The translations under genes and the position numbers were made by a program. A stretch of 62,870 nucleotides of DNA from the NCBI GenBank assembly GCA_015146655.1, contig VKHL01000161.1, forward strand, positions 1-62,870, read 5' to 3'. The notes beneath the pieces were generated by a model. It had not been told where the DNA came from, made no database searches, and saw only the letters and a list, made by a program, of their open reading frames with translations. The stretch comes from Ochromonas danica (taxonomy: Eukaryota > Sar > Chrysophyceae > Chromulinales > Chromulinaceae). The first letter of the stretch is position 1; each line of letters begins with the position of its first letter. Positions 41,378-54,300 of the stretch are shown piece by piece.

Positions 41378-44126
41378 ATGAATGAGCAAGATCAACCTTC
41401 TGGACCTCCTCCTCCTGTCACTGGCTCGCTGAAGAACATTTCTGACTCGAAGCTGGTGACCTTCGCTATAGGGCAGCAGAAGAAAAGTCGCTTCCAGAAG
41501 GCTCGGGAAGAGCAGGAAGCCAAGAAGAAGCAGGACGACCTCGAGGCTGCCAAGGTCTACGAGTCCTTCGTCGCCTCTTTCGATGTGGACGAGGACGGCC
41601 TCAAGACCTTCGTCCGATCTGGTCGCGCACCAGTAGCAGGAGGAGGAGGAGGTAAGAAGGTGTGGGAGGCAGACAAGCCACAGCTACCACCGCTACAGCT
41701 ACAGCAGCAACAAGGACAAGGACAAGGACATGGCGGCGAGGTCGTCAAGAAGGTCTTTCTTGTCTTCTGTCACTTGTCTTATGACTTGGTATGGTATGAC
41801 ATGTGATGGTGTGGTATGGTGACTAGGAGAAACAGCAGCCAGCTAGGAGACAAGCAGCACTGCATGACCTGCTGGAAGAGATCCAACAAGCCAACGAGGA
41901 CGGCGAAGGAACAACAAGGTCAGTAGCAGTAGGAGGAGGAGGAGGAGGGGAGAAGGGCTCGTTCGACACTGGAGACCCGCAGTCCACCAACCTCTATGTT
42001 GGCAACTTGTCCCCGGCCACGACAGAAGAAGACCTGGCAGACCTCTTCGGGCGCTACGGAGCCATCGCGTCAGTGAAGGTCATGTGGCCGCGCAGTGAGG
42101 AGGAGCGAGCGAGGAAGAGGAACTGCGGCTTCGTCTCCTTCCACCAGCGCAGCGCTGCCGATGAGGCTCGCATGGACCTCAACGACTTCGTCTTCAAGGA
42201 CTACAAGATGATCGTGGGCTGGGGCAAGGCTGTATCTAACAAGACTGCTGTGGCTCTGGGCATGGCTATGGGGGCAGTCAAGGGCTTCTCAGACGACCCT
42301 CCTCCTCCTCCTCCTGCTACTACTACCACCACTACCTCTGCTACAGCTGCTGATATGAAGGTGGCTGATGACTGTGTGGCAGTCTCTCTGCCAGCTGACA
42401 AGAAGCAGAAGAAGGTCATCGACCTCTTGGCTCGCTTCGTCTCTGTGGACGGCGAGCCCTTCGAGCAGGTACCCGCTCCTCGTCCTCCTCGTCCTCCTCC
42501 TCCTCCTTCTATTGCTAGACTCACCAGCAAGGCTTGTCGTTTAGAGCGTTAAAGTGCGCGAGGAGGGAAATCCGCTCTTCCGCTTCCTCTTTGACTCACA
42601 CTGTCCAGAGGCGGTCTACTACCGCTGGCGCACCTATGGTAGACAACACCTCCTCTGCACCTCCTCTGCGCTACCTTCTCACTGCTCACTCTTCTGTGTC
42701 TGTCTTCACAGCATTTCTGCAGGGAGAACAGGATCGATGGCGTGAGGAGCCCTTCCAGCTGCAACAAGGCGGTCTCTTCTACCGCCCGCCCCCCTGCACC
42801 TCCTCCTCCTCCTGGGACGAAGACAGAGACAGAGAAGAAGACAGAGATAGGGATAGAGACAGAGGCGATCGAGAGAGAAGGAGAAGGCGGTCAGCCTCGC
42901 GGTCTCGCTCACAGGATCGCTACCAACGAGACAGAGACCGAGATGATGACCGAGACAGAGACAGAGACAGAGATAGAGATAGAAGCAGAGAGAGGGACTA
43001 TCGAGAGCGGGACAGAGATTACAGGGGCAGAGACAGAGAGAGAGGATCGAGGCGGAGGTCTGACAGTCGAGACAGAGACAGAGACAGAGAGAGAAGTCGA
43101 TCACCATCCAGTCCTGGCCATCATCAACGCTATGCGGGGATGACAGGCGCTCAGATAGAACGAGCGAGAGCGAAGCAGCGCGACTCTCGCCCTCGGCTGT
43201 CCAGAGAGGAAGAGAAGGCCTTCCTCGCCCAGCTGCGCTACCTGGACATCTCGCGGAAGAAGATCCAAGCAGCCATGGGGTGGGCCTTTGACCACGTCAA
43301 CGCCGCGGAGGAGATCGTGCGCCTCATCGCAGACTGTCTCTTTCCTTGTCGAGACCGCCGACCCGTCCTGCCCGCCGCCGCGATGATCTCTGCGCTCTAC
43401 TTGCTCAACGACCTTCTGCACAACAGCGCCTCGCCCGTCAAGCATGCCACGCTCTACAAAGTGCACATCGAGGCGGTGCTGCCGCAAGTCTTCGAGACGC
43501 TAAATGCTTCTCTGCGTACAGCGGGCGGCAGGCTTTCCTTCCTGGCCATCGAGGATCGTGTGCGAAGAGTGCTGGAGGTGTGGAAGGAGTGGTCTCTCTT
43601 CCCTCCTGTCTACCTCGTGGGACTGCAAGCTGTGCTTAGCATGACCGAAGGCGATCTGCTAGCCATGGATCAAGCCATCGCTGAAGTGGCGGCGGTGGAC
43701 TCGATGGCGTCTGAGCGAGATCGAGATGGCTTGGAGAAGAAAGCGCGCGCCTTGGCAGTTCCTTTCAATGCCTCCACTTCCGCGGCAGAGTTGCGCTGGC
43801 GGATTGACTTCGCAGAGCGATATCTTGCTCGACAAGCAGCCGCTAAGGCAGGCAGTGGAGAGGCAGTCGTGGGCGAGGACAGGCAGAGGCACAGGGAGGA
43901 CCTTGTGGACCTCCTGGTGCAGAGACAGGAAGAGAATGAAGGAGATATTGACGGCGAGCCCTTGGATGAAGAGGGCAGAGACGAGGACGATATCGATGGC
44001 ATCCCGATGGAAGGCGAGCAGGACGAGATCGACATCGACGGCGAGCCTCTGGAGGATATCGAAGATATAGATGGCCAGCCATTAGAAGAAGAAGAGGATA
44101 TCGATGGAGAGCCTATCGATGATTAG
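41378..44126 (+). CDS. U2SURP: U2SURP/SR140-like U2 snRNP-associated splicing factor
   Basis: Exons 41378-41752, 41827-42468, 42545-42638 and 42712-44126 give 841 residues. In order: an N-terminal KSRFQKAREEQEAKKK helix; an RRM (TNLYVGNLSPATTEEDLADL, then RNCGFVSF, IVGWGK) at about 195-275; a SURP-like block (VREEGNPLFRFLFDSHCPEA then VYYRWRTYAFLQGE) at about 340-375; an Arg-Asp/Arg-Ser tract; a CID-type domain (SREEEKAFLAQLRYL then DISRKKIQAAMGWAFDH, KHATLYKVHIEAVLPQVFE); and a C-terminal ladder of DIDGEPL-type units. This is the layout of human SR140, which works with U2 snRNP at the branch site. The order is conserved except that the RD tract lies between SURP and CID. Confidence 0.9.
42820..43105 (+). 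repeat. Arg-Asp repeat tract (GAGACA) in the splicing factor
   Basis: GAGACAGAGATAGAGAC-type repeats encode alternating Arg-Asp and Arg-Glu with some Arg-Ser. RD/RE tracts of splicing factors mimic phosphorylated RS domains. The repeat also creates long open frames on the other strand and in other phases, which are not genes. Confidence 0.8.
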
Positions 44127-44270
44127 CCAGCAGATCTGTAAGATAATTCACCCAACAGCAGCAGGTCTGGAAGGTCCTATCATAATTGCTTTCTCTTATC
44201 CTCTGAGGATGGATTGACTGACGAATGAGAAGACTGCCTTCTCACTTCTCACTCTTCTTTCTCTGTCCTG

Positions 44271-45499
44271 ATGACTCATTGGCTAGCTCTTCTACTTCTT
44301 GTCACGACTTGTTTGTCTTGTTGGTGGTGTTGCAGGGGTGGGGTAGAGTTGGTCATTCGTTGTGCTGTGGAAGAGCCTTCCCAGTCCTCCTTTGCCTCCA
44401 TCGAAAACCTCTTCGCTCATCTGGAACAACACAGTCCTCTTCGTAGCTCAGCTCTCGAACAGAACTCGACTGTGATCGTGCCGGTTCACTTCCATGTGAT
44501 GACCAGCGTGGCGGGCCAGGGAGACGTCCCCGTGTCGACTCTCTTCGATCAAGTGGCGGTGATGAACCAATACTTCGCACAGCAAGGATTCTTCTTTTCC
44601 CTCGAGAGTAAGAGAAGAGAAGAGTGTCGTTGGCTGCCTAGCCAACTACTGTACTAATACAATATGACTGTCGTTGTTGTTTTGCTGTTGAAGGTGTTGA
44701 TCGTACCTCGAATGACGATCTCTTTCATATGTATCCAGGATCTCTTCAGGAGAACCTCGCCAAAGACAGACTTGCTATTCGTGAGGATCATGCTTCTAAT
44801 TTAAATGACTTTGTGGACATGGTAGTTTAATATGGTGTGAATCGTCAATCATTGCTTGCAGGCGATCCGAGGCATCTCAATGTCTATACCATCGCTATGG
44901 GCAATGGCGGCACTTTGGGTTGGAGTACCTTTCCCTGGGATCTTCAATACGCGCCAGACTACCGTGATGGTACTGATTAACTAGTGCTGTTCTTTGTGTG
45001 TAGTTGTTGGTCTAATGATGTTGTGGTCAGTGTAGGAATTGTTCTGGCCTATACAACTCTTCCTCATGGCAGTGCGGAGAGTTATAATGAAGGCAAGACA
45101 CTAATCCACGAGTCTGGACATTGGTGAGCATGGAACTCGTTCATCCCATTCATTGAACAAACCCCTTCATGACGTTACGATACTAACAGGTTAGGACTTT
45201 GGCACACTTTCCAAGGAGGCTGTGGAGAGAAAGGCGATGGGATTTACGACACACCGTCTGAACGACTTCCTTCCCGCTCTTGCACACCAAGAGATAGCTG
45301 TCCTAATCAACCAGGTAAGGTTTCTCTAACCGAGATGACAGATTCAGATTGACACGGAGCAAAGCTGTTGTTGTGCTTAGGCATGGACCCCGTCGAGAAC
45401 TTCATGGACTATTCTCCAGACACTTGTCTCACTCAATTCACTCCAAGACAACGTCTGCGCATGCACAACTCCTGGCGCTATTATCGAGATGTCAACTAA
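44271..45499 (+). CDS. Secreted zinc metalloprotease, M43 (pappalysin-type)
   Basis: Six exons (44271-44607, 44694-44780, 44862-44969, 45036-45123, 45190-45314, 45381-45499) keep frame throughout and give 287 residues. A signal peptide MTHWLALLLLVTTCLSCWWC is followed by a short propeptide and VIVPVHFHVMTS, the usual start of the catalytic domain. NVYTIAMGNGGTLGWSTFP precedes the zinc site HESGHWLGLWH, split by an intron after the W. Then TF(Q)GGCGEKGDGIYDTP with Cys residues, and the Met-turn NFMDYSPDTCLTQFTPRQ. The M43B family includes secreted proteases of fungi and protists. All three zinc His and the catalytic Glu are present, so activity is expected. Introns are 66-86 nt. Confidence 0.9.
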
Positions 45500-45631
45500 G
45501 GTAGTGTAATGCACTGTACACTCTCAATAAGGTCACAGAGACAATAACAGTTATCCACTCAACCTTTGCTTCATTCGAGTTGACCACATCACCATCTCAT
45601 CATTCAGATTAACTGCTAGTTCTAACTATCA

Positions 45632-47671
45632 TCACAGCTCGGCTCCCTTTCCAACAGAATTGGTAGTAAGTCGAAGCTCTCCAGTCTCGTCATCAATCAC
45701 AAGAGCTGAGATCTCTTCTCCAGGCTGTACTCGTCCTAGTTTGACCACGTCCACGTAGGTGTATGCAAGAACTGGTGCACCAGCCTTGGAGGCGGCAGGG
45801 TCTTCTGTCCAGAGCACTCCATGACCATCATTCAGCACTAAGAAATAGACCGCGCGACCATTGTGGAACAAGGAGGACGTGGTTTGAGCAATCGGTATGA
45901 CCGACAGAGCCTTCTGATGACTGACAACATTAGGCAAATCGAACTTGTTCACTGACAAACCCTCGTAGACTATGAAGGCATACTCAGAGTAGTCGCTGGG
46001 CTTGTCGGCTGAGCCATGGCTAGGTTCCTCCACAGAAACAACTGCCTGGCTATTCTTGAGACGATCAAACAGGTTCTTGATAGCAGCGGCTGGATTAGCG
46101 AAGAGATTGGGAGAAGCTGTGGGCACAGCCGAGTCCAACAGTCGGACAGGCTTGCCGCAGCGTCGCCCCTCCACCGCCTCGTCGTCACTGCTGCCATCAA
46201 AGGGACAAGAATATCTTTCCAGAACCGCTAGAAAAGGAGTGCATCCACGCTTCAACCAGGAAGAGTAGGGAACAGCAGAAGAGCCGTTGAAGAAGGTGGG
46301 AGGGTTGAGGTACTGGCAGCTGCCAAGGCCTTGGCCAACAGGCAGAGAACGAATTTTCAAATCGCCATATTCCAATCTACAGCATCGCAACACAGACGGT
46401 CAGAGCAGAGCATAGGCTGTCCAGAGAAGAGAGACTTACTCGTTGAGGCGAAGATTGAAGACCTTTGCTCCAGGCAGCAAATCTTCCCCCGAAAGCTTGA
46501 CATGTTCCCATTGTTCCTGCAGATTTGTTTGATAGCCAAGCACACGATAAACAAGAGAAGATGACTTGGCTTGACTGTCAAAAGCTCTCAATTGGCTGGG
46601 GACGACACAGTAAGAGAAATGCAAGCAGAACACAAGGACTACTGCAATCCACTTGATAGCATTAATCAAGATTTCCAATCGTCGGCGAGCATCTGGCTGC
46701 CATCCCACATGCACATTGACATCCGTTTTGGCAGGAGGAGCAACAGGGCTTGGAACTTGCGTCAGAACGTAAAAGATCTTATGAAATGGCGCGAAAAGAT
46801 TAGCGTCTGGATGAATCCAGAGCTGTAATTGCAAGTGAATAGCATGGATCAAGCCCAAAGCAACAATCATGGTCTCCCTGGAATGACTGCCAAACACTAA
46901 ACGAACACCATAGCCAACCGGACCATTGACATCATTGACAATGGTGTGATAGAAGAAGGCCGTATAGAAGGCACCTTGCATATTCCATGGTGTGCTATTG
47001 GCCACACTGTTGTAGCCTTTAGTGAAGGGCAGAAACAGACCCATGCATCCCACCGCAGTGCCTACAAAGATTGGTCCGAAGAAAGGGATTGGATAGTAGG
47101 CACTGGGCTTCAAGTGAAGCATAGCTAGATTGACCATATTAACTGATGAATTGACGCGGAAAAGAGCCAGTGGCACATACCAAATGGCACGCACTACTTT
47201 ATAGTTCAAGAGGTCTCGTACAGGAGTGAAATAGACGAGATACCACATGATGATCACTGAGAAGAGAATGAGGTCATTGATCAAAGGGATGGATGGCTGG
47301 CCTAAGAAGATCGGTGCAACCATGCCACCGCCGTAACATCCGAAGATTACAGTGAGCAGAGAGAAGAGCCAATACTGCTTGGCGCCGCCGCTGGCGAGAA
47401 AACTTGCAAGACAGCCATTCGTCGAATTTGCAACTATGAGAAAAGCACAGGAAGAGATAAGGTTTCATTGAAGCACCCAACTGATCAGAGCAAGTGCATC
47501 CCGCAGCAACAACAACCAACATGAGCGTTAGAGCAATTGACACTTACAGAATGAAAGCTCGCGACTTCCAGGATACTTGGTCAAGAAGAAGTTGGCCACA
47601 ACATCTTTGATGAGAACAAAAGTAGGAATCAAAGAGTAGCCCAGGTTAACGAGGCCATCCAATATCGTCAT
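45632..47671 (-). CDS. TRIC-like intracellular cation channel with a long C-terminal extension
   Basis: Exons 47671-47548, 47433-46440 and 46376-45632 (introns 114 and 63 nt) join in frame to 620 residues. The N-terminal 290 residues match trimeric intracellular cation (TRIC) channels: a first helix MTILDGLVNLGYSLI, the loop GCYGGGMVAPIFLGQPSIPL, IIMWYLVYFTPVRDLLNYKV, NMQGAFYTAFFYHTIVND and a last helix. Animal TRIC channels pass K+ across the ER or SR to balance Ca2+ release and are about 290 residues. Here an eighth helix (IKWIAVVLVFCLHFSYCVV) and a hydrophilic region of about 330 residues follow (GLGSCQYLNPPTFFNGSS, CPFDGSSDDEAVEGRRC, EYAFIVYEGLSVNKF, FLVLNDGHGVLW), which I do not recognise. 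The extension is probably lumenal, being Cys-containing and following the extra helix. Confidence 0.78.
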
Positions 47672-48413
47672 GGCTTTGTCAGAATGGATTGGGTCATTCA
47701 ATGTGACAGAGAAGGCACAGGTCCACGTCAAAGTCTCACTTCTCACTGATTGAACTGATCTTTTGAGAGATTTTGTCGACGATGGGTTGTCTTCTGTGGA
47801 ACGTCATCCTTGGAATTCCATGGAACTTGTGGTTGGAACGACTAAACTGCTGGAATTTCTAATTACAATGGTTTACTGTAGGTCGTAAGGAAGGTAAAAA
47901 ACAAGGCCGCGAAGTGGATTGTATAGCTCATTAGAAGAACAGCTTAACACAACAAGTACACACATTCTCACTCTCACTCTAGTCTGTTCTGCGAGAGTGA
48001 GCATTTTAATACCATTCATGCCTTGAGACTACTACTGCCAAACCACATTTCATTAATTATTTAATATTCTATTCAAAGACCGAACGTCTATTCTACCGGT
48101 ACAATAGTACAGCGTTGTAGATAGACTGGTTCACCACATCATATCATATCATTCCAATAAAAACAAACGAACGAACGAGAAAGAGCGTCCTGCAATTGCA
48201 CAACATCTCGTCACTCCATGCCAAGACAAAATTGAAGGACAGAAAACAAATGTCAAGGAAACTGGACACTTTCGTACCATGCATATAGTCAAACCTAAAA
48301 CTAGAGCATACTACCGTTAAAGCATATTACCACGATGATGAGAAATGAGTAAGAGGAGGGGCCGCAGAACTTTGCCAATCCACCACAACCATAGAAAGAC
48401 AAACAGATGATCA
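47672..48413. other. AT-rich spacer
   Basis: This spacer of about 740 bp between two minus-strand genes holds the promoter of the TRIC-like gene and the 3' region of the next. It contains ATATCATATCATTCC and CGAACGAACGAG simple repeats near 48140-48180. No coding region is evident. Confidence 0.45.
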
Positions 48414-50746
48414 CTATAAAGTACGCTCCTTTGAAACGCGAGGAGAATCAGGGAAAAATCCACCAAAGCCAGCACCCGATGGCGAAGAACCACCGCTTGG
48501 ACTGTTCCTATTAATACTTGGGGAATTAATCCGGTTGCTGTTGTTGTTGAAACTTGTAGAATTCGTAGTTTTGCGGCCTTGAACAAGGCAAGACATGAAG
48601 TCAAGGCGCCGGACACTCTCAATGTAGATGTTGACCATCCTATTGCAATCATCCAACAAGTTCTCGTCACAATAATCGGACATCTGCTTTAATTAGTTCA
48701 AGCGCTTACCATTCTTGAGTTGCCAGGAAGACAACATCATTCTTTTCCTCGATAAATGCGATACCTGGGGCGTAGATAACATGCTAGAAGGCATCACATC
48801 ACAATCAAGACCATCATGAGTTAGCAATGAGGCAAATGTTAAGACATCGCAGAAGGATACCTCGGCAACTACTTTCTTCTTCTCGAAGACGTTAATGGGG
48901 AAGGGGACGCCGATCAAATTGCGCAAAATAGTGCTCATTTCCTTCACTTTGGGGTTCTCTGCATGAGTCCAAGAGGCAGGCAGGTTGAAGACAATCAATT
49001 CCGAGGCATTCGTGTAAATCAAGAGCTTCAGAGTTGTGGTTGTCAAGAAGCTGCTTGGCAATCGCTCGCGCAGCGCAATGCGAGGATAGAAATTACCCAT
49101 AGCATCATCAGCTTCCATGGCCTTGAAGACTCCGTAACCCCAGCAGAAGTCCACAATCTTCATGGGCACGGTGAACATTATCTCTGGACCTTCGCTTTCC
49201 TCCTGTACCTCTTTGGTCTCCTCGGAGATGCCTGAAGTCTGCGCGCCAGCGCCAGGGTCTGCGATGGAATAATTTGAGTGAAAATTGCTTTGTAATGGAG
49301 CTAGCGGAGGTCGCCCTCCACTTGCAGACAATTCGAAAGGCAAGGAAGGGGGAGAGGGAGCATTTGAAGAAGCTCTTGGTTCTCTAAAAGAGCTTGCGAC
49401 AGAGCTACGGCGAGTCACTTCCATCTCACTTTTACGACCATGCACCGTTGATGCGTTCAATGCAAACATCAGCTTATTGCGCTCAAACTCATCCTCCACG
49501 ACAAAGTTCAATTCCGGGCGATTGTGAAGAAGAAGATGACACACTCTCGCAGTAGAGAGATCGGAAGGGATAGAGAGAATGGTCGGACCTTTTCCTTCCA
49601 TGCAGACACCGACGTCTTCTTTGATGTCATAGAGTAATCGAGTGTTTTTGGTCTTATGGCCGCTGTGGATAGTCAGAGTGACATCTACGATGTCCATGTC
49701 GTCCAAGACCTTCAGCACTGCAGGACACAATCTTCCCTGAAATGTCTTGTCGGGCAGCAGAAACTGAATATCGATACCCTTTCTGAGGTTCTGTCTCGTC
49801 GTCGCCACATCGAGATCAGTCAGTCCAAACCTTGCAAGATCAACTTTACCGCGGCCAAGAGCTCCAGGCGATGAGTCCGCCTCGGCAAAGAAGTTGTTAC
49901 CACTTCTACGAAAGCTTGCCAATAGAGGAGATTGCAAGGAGGAAACTGAAAGACGCAAATCAGATGAATTGCCTTTTTCGACAATCAACGGCTCCACAGC
50001 GCTTGCCTGTCAGCAAAAAGAGGACAATCAGATCGAAGAACTGTTGACAACTTATAGTATCTAGTAGTTACCTCAAGACTAAGATGGTTAGAGGGCCTGG
50101 CTGCTTCAGCAGAAGAAAACTCTTCCAGAGCAAGCTCAGCTTTGATGCCCTGCAAGGCATCGCGGAAGAGATCTCCTTCCGTCTTCTGGGCCAGGGCTTT
50201 CTTCAACAAGTTCATCTCTTTCGGTTCCGACTTGTCTAAAAAAACGTTGTTTTCGATTGAACGCCAAGCATGGCCCAGGAGACACTCGCAGACTTGGATC
50301 TTGTGCACGGAGCGGAAGAAGAGTTGCTTGCAGATGCCCTGCACCTCCTTGGGCAGGGCGGGGAGGTTGGACAGCAACTCGCAGATAAAGCGCTCGACTT
50401 TCTCACAGACTGAAGCGAGCAGTTCTTCTTCTTTGGTGTTGTCGTGGGGGGCGGGAGTCGAGGCCTCGGCAGCGGCGGCGCGCGATACCAAGGCTGAGAC
50501 GATCTGATCGTACTGGTTCACCAGGTCCGACGGAAAATTTACTCCTGACATGCTAGAAGGCAATGGGGTTTCTTCCAGCTGGTCGCTCAAGATCTTGAGT
50601 AAGGGGAAGAATGCGACCTCTTCCTTCCAGACCACGTCACAGATTTCAATCGAGAAAACAAGAGAAAGATTATTCTCCACCTGCTCAAATTTACCCCAGG
50701 TCACCACAAGAGTGACTTGAGAATCGAAGGCCGTATCAAACTTCAT
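48414..50746 (-). CDS. Protein of unknown function, 706 residues
   Basis: Four exons (50746-50072, 50006-48861, 48783-48710, 48639-48414) join in frame. The last intron (70 nt, GTAAGC to AATAG) is chosen because it avoids stops and gives FLATQEW-MVNIYIESVRRLDF. The N-terminus (MKFDTAFDSQVTLVVTWGKF then EQVENNLSLVFSIEICDVVW) alternates strands. Residues 80-200 are helical with a Cys-containing block (EGI/KQLF, ECLLGHAWRSIEN). A strand-rich middle (IDIQFLLPDKTFQGRLCPAV, LTIHSGHKTKNTRLLYDI, PTILSIPSDLSTARVCHLLL) and IYAPGIAFIEEKNDVVFLAT could form PH-like or beta-propeller-like folds. A Ser/Asn/Gly tail ends the protein. No signal peptide or membrane helix is visible. I cannot name a family. Confidence 0.65.
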
Positions 50747-51330
50747 CCCAAAGGGTCAGTTTGTAATTAAAGGCGGCCAACAGTCAATGCACTTGATCGC
50801 TCTTAACTGTACGGTTAAACTCCCGGAACTCTCTGCTTTGGCGAAGTCTTTGATTCCCCTGGAAACTCCACTTTTAGGAGATTCATGAGAGACGATATCG
50901 ACTTTCTTACCGCCACCGCCGAGAAGGAGGAGCCGGAACTGTTTAACTTAAGAGAAAAGCTGTTCATCCAACGCTGTTTTCCGTTTTCCACCATTACTGA
51001 TTAGCTACCGATCATTTTGGAGGTGTGCACGATTACGATTATTGATGCCTGTGTATGGTTTTCTGGTTTAGCATCACAGAAGGATAAGTCCAGCAGGTGA
51101 TTGATGCGTTAGTCTAACGGATACGACAGAATAGTATCACTGACACTATTTAATTGCTTAGTGTTGGACCCTATACTATTTGGACTACCTATACCATTTG
51201 AATACCTATAATGATGTGATAATTAGGCGATTGATATGACAGTTACAGCTACTTTAAGAGGACTGGCTAGTGGTATGCTTCGGCAGGAGTAGATGAGCAA
51301 ATCAGCATTGAAAAGATCTTCCACCACTGA
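50747..51330. other. Spacer with compound promoter words
   Basis: Contains GAACTGTTTAACTTAAG, AAAAGCTGTTC and ACGCTGTTTTCC (50936-50982), the same vocabulary as at 41291-41340. The right half is AT-rich and should hold the 3' end of the giant minus-strand gene. No coding region is visible. Confidence 0.45.
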
Positions 51331-54300
51331 CTAACAGCAGTGCAGCTGCTTTCTCTTGATGAGACAGGTCTCAGCATCAAACACCGCGCGGTCTAAGTCA
51401 CTTCTCATGATCATCACATCCAGACCGCGCATGCGAGGCAGTTCCAAGGCTGCTTTTCGAGCCAAATCATGCTCTGAGAGCATTCTCACCAGTTCTTCGT
51501 ACTGGTCTGGGCTATCATACTTGGTCTCCCCAGCAAAGAGCTGCAGGGTGACCAGATGGGAGACTGGGACTTGCACTGCAGTCAGAGGGAGATCAGGGAA
51601 CCTCTGTTGGAAGGCAAGAGGATCAGTGTGAGCAAGACGTAGATAAGCCATGCTGAGCAACCACCATGATGTGCTCTTGCCACCTCTCCATTGCAGAGAC
51701 AGGATTCGATCTGCTTCACGCTCAGAGAGCAGCAAGACGGAATGGTCTTCAGGGAAGACCAGCAAGGCATCAACAGGACGAAGGTAGTTATCCAACTTCA
51801 CAGCCTCTTGGTTCTTGGTGGCTGAGTTGCTTGCAGGATGTTGGACAGTCTCCATGAAATTGCGAGAGCAGTGCACGCGTGGACTCCATGCCACAAACTG
51901 CAAGTCATGCACAGTCAAGCGCTCGCGGACATAGAAAGCAAGAGGCTTGGCCCCACAAAGCTGTAATATGTTATCTTTGCTGCAGACTGCTGATGAGGAG
52001 AATGCTTTGTCATAGATCCAATCCACTTCTTCCACGGGGTCCATGGGAGGAGGTCGCTCCACCTCTTTCTCCTGCTCCACTTCATTCTCCTGCATTAGTT
52101 CGCGTTCGCATTCATCCTCCTCCGTCGAAATGGACAATATTCGGCAGCCACTGGCCAGATCAGCCACTTTCTCCTTGATCTCTCTGAACAAACGACCACT
52201 ATCAGCATGCTTGTTGTTGGAGGAAATCTTGTCAATGTGCTCAGATATTGACTCAGTGAGCTCTCTCTCCTTCACCTCAGTACCGTAAAAAGATGCCAGA
52301 TCGTTGATTTCAGCAAGAACGTGTGCTTCATCATCCTTCTTGCCAAGAGAGTCGCAAAAGAGAGTGCCTTGACGGGCCCAGGCATTCAATCCGTGAGGAA
52401 TCACGGCCTGCACAGTATTAGCCAGAGCCCAGAAAATGACATGCTTGGAAGTCAAGTCACCTTCTCCAATTGAATCGCCTGCTAGTTCATTGGCTTCTGC
52501 AATCTGCAAGCTGACGTCTCGTTTGCCTACAAGGAGGATGGACTGCTGGCCACTCAGCTGGCGCATTCTTCCCGCAGCCTGCATCAGCTTGTCTTTCGGC
52601 ATCTTCGTGCCTAGAGTAAGCATTGCACAGGCATTGGGCAAGAGCTTCATGTCTGCCCCTCGGCAATGCTGGTCATCAAACAGTACGAAAGCTTGAGCTT
52701 CTGTAAAGGGGGCGTTGCGCAAGGCCCATTCTCGATTCTGCGTGTCCCGCAGCCTCCATTGGCCGTGACCTGCAGTATCGAAGAAGACCACACCTTCCTT
52801 GCGATGGTGCTGGGAGCCTTGTCCTTGGCTCATTAACAAGGCCAAGATGTGGTTTGCCGCCTGGCGAATGGACACGCCGCAAATAAGACCTCCTGCATCA
52901 ATTAAGGCATCGCAGCCATGCTCAACAACGGCATAGTGCAGCACAACTTTCCAGTCATCAGCTGCAGAACTATTGGTTCCCTTCGCCTCTTGCACACCCT
53001 CACCAATGTCTTGGCTCACCAATGGAAGAGTTAGGTACCGACTATTGCGGTCTTGCAAAAGAAGGGAGAGCATCTTTCCATTCGTGGCAAGCAGGTGATC
53101 TTCTTCAGCCTTTACCTGCCGCACTTGTGCAGGGAGAATGATCTTGTTGTCATCCGTGCCAGAAAAGCCCACAGGCTTGTGATACTGGTTATTGCATAGA
53201 TGCCAGCAGTTGGCTTCCATGCGATAGGGATATTGAGTCATGTCCCGAGGAAAGGTGATCCTGTCCAGCCAGAAGTTGATGGTAGCAAGATTATATTGAA
53301 AATGGGTGAAAACACTCTCTTGCTGTTTTATATTGGTGAGATCAAGCTTCTTCACAGAGTCAATCTCAGAGGGAATATGGGAAGGGCCTGACTGCAGCCA
53401 CAACTTGTATTCTGTCTCTTGAGCGCTTGGACTGAGAGAGAGCAGCTTGGTCACGCTGTCTTTGACTTGCTCTTTGCTCAATCCATCGAAATAATAAGAG
53501 AGAACCGTGAACACAAGGGAAATGTCCGGATGGACATACTCAGATCGCTCTGAAGGAGTGTCGGCAGCGCGATAAGGCACAGCCAGTCTCTTCTTGCTGC
53601 CTTCCCTTAGCCCATAGTCCACACGATGCCTCCTTTGCAAGCAGTGTAGCAAGATTCCGCAAGCCAACAGACCCCGAAAGGCCAGCAGATCTTTCACATT
53701 CTCCTCTTGAAGCTCTGTAATCAGATCTTTATCGTAATGCTCCTCGTCTGTCATAAAGCGAATGATAGAGTCTGATCTGTACTGGTATCGCTCCAGCCAT
53801 TTGAATTCCTCAGGAACATCTCGGAATAAGAGCTCGGCCAGGACGCGGCAGAGGTCTGGAGAAGCTTTGCTGAGCTGTGCCCCGCTGAGAAATCGAAGGT
53901 GTGGGAACATGCGCTTTCCTACATACCCACTGCGATCGTTCACTGCCACCTTCTCATCATCCAGCCATGGTCTCAGAGCATCAGGTTGTTGCTGGAGGAT
54001 GCGAAGAAGGACAAAGATGGCCTTCCATCTGCTAGGCCCATCTGGAAGAGGAGCTGCTTCTCCCACAGCGTAGATCAGTTGCCAGTTGCATCTTAATATC
54101 TCATCGCTTTCATCCAAGATATCTAAGAAGGGAACATCATGGAGAATACGACGAAGCAGCTGGCACTCTTCTTGATAGCCCTTCATGAGGAGAAGTTCCG
54201 CATGTTTGAGATGCAAGGACAGTCTGTGCTCGATGGAAACACAAATACAAGATCTGGAGTCACGGCAGTATTCCATTTGGGCTAGGATGCGTCGAATAGA

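Noticed and set aside
42706-43107. Long minus-strand frame rich in Cys and Leu (CLCLC)
   Set aside because: It is the antisense reading of the Arg-Asp GAGACA repeat in the splicing factor and has no domain.
48684-48710. Very short (about 26 nt) intron at the end of the 706-residue protein
   Set aside because: Using the nearest AG gives a stop or the wrong frame; the 70 nt intron ending at 48640 keeps frame and fits the local intron size.
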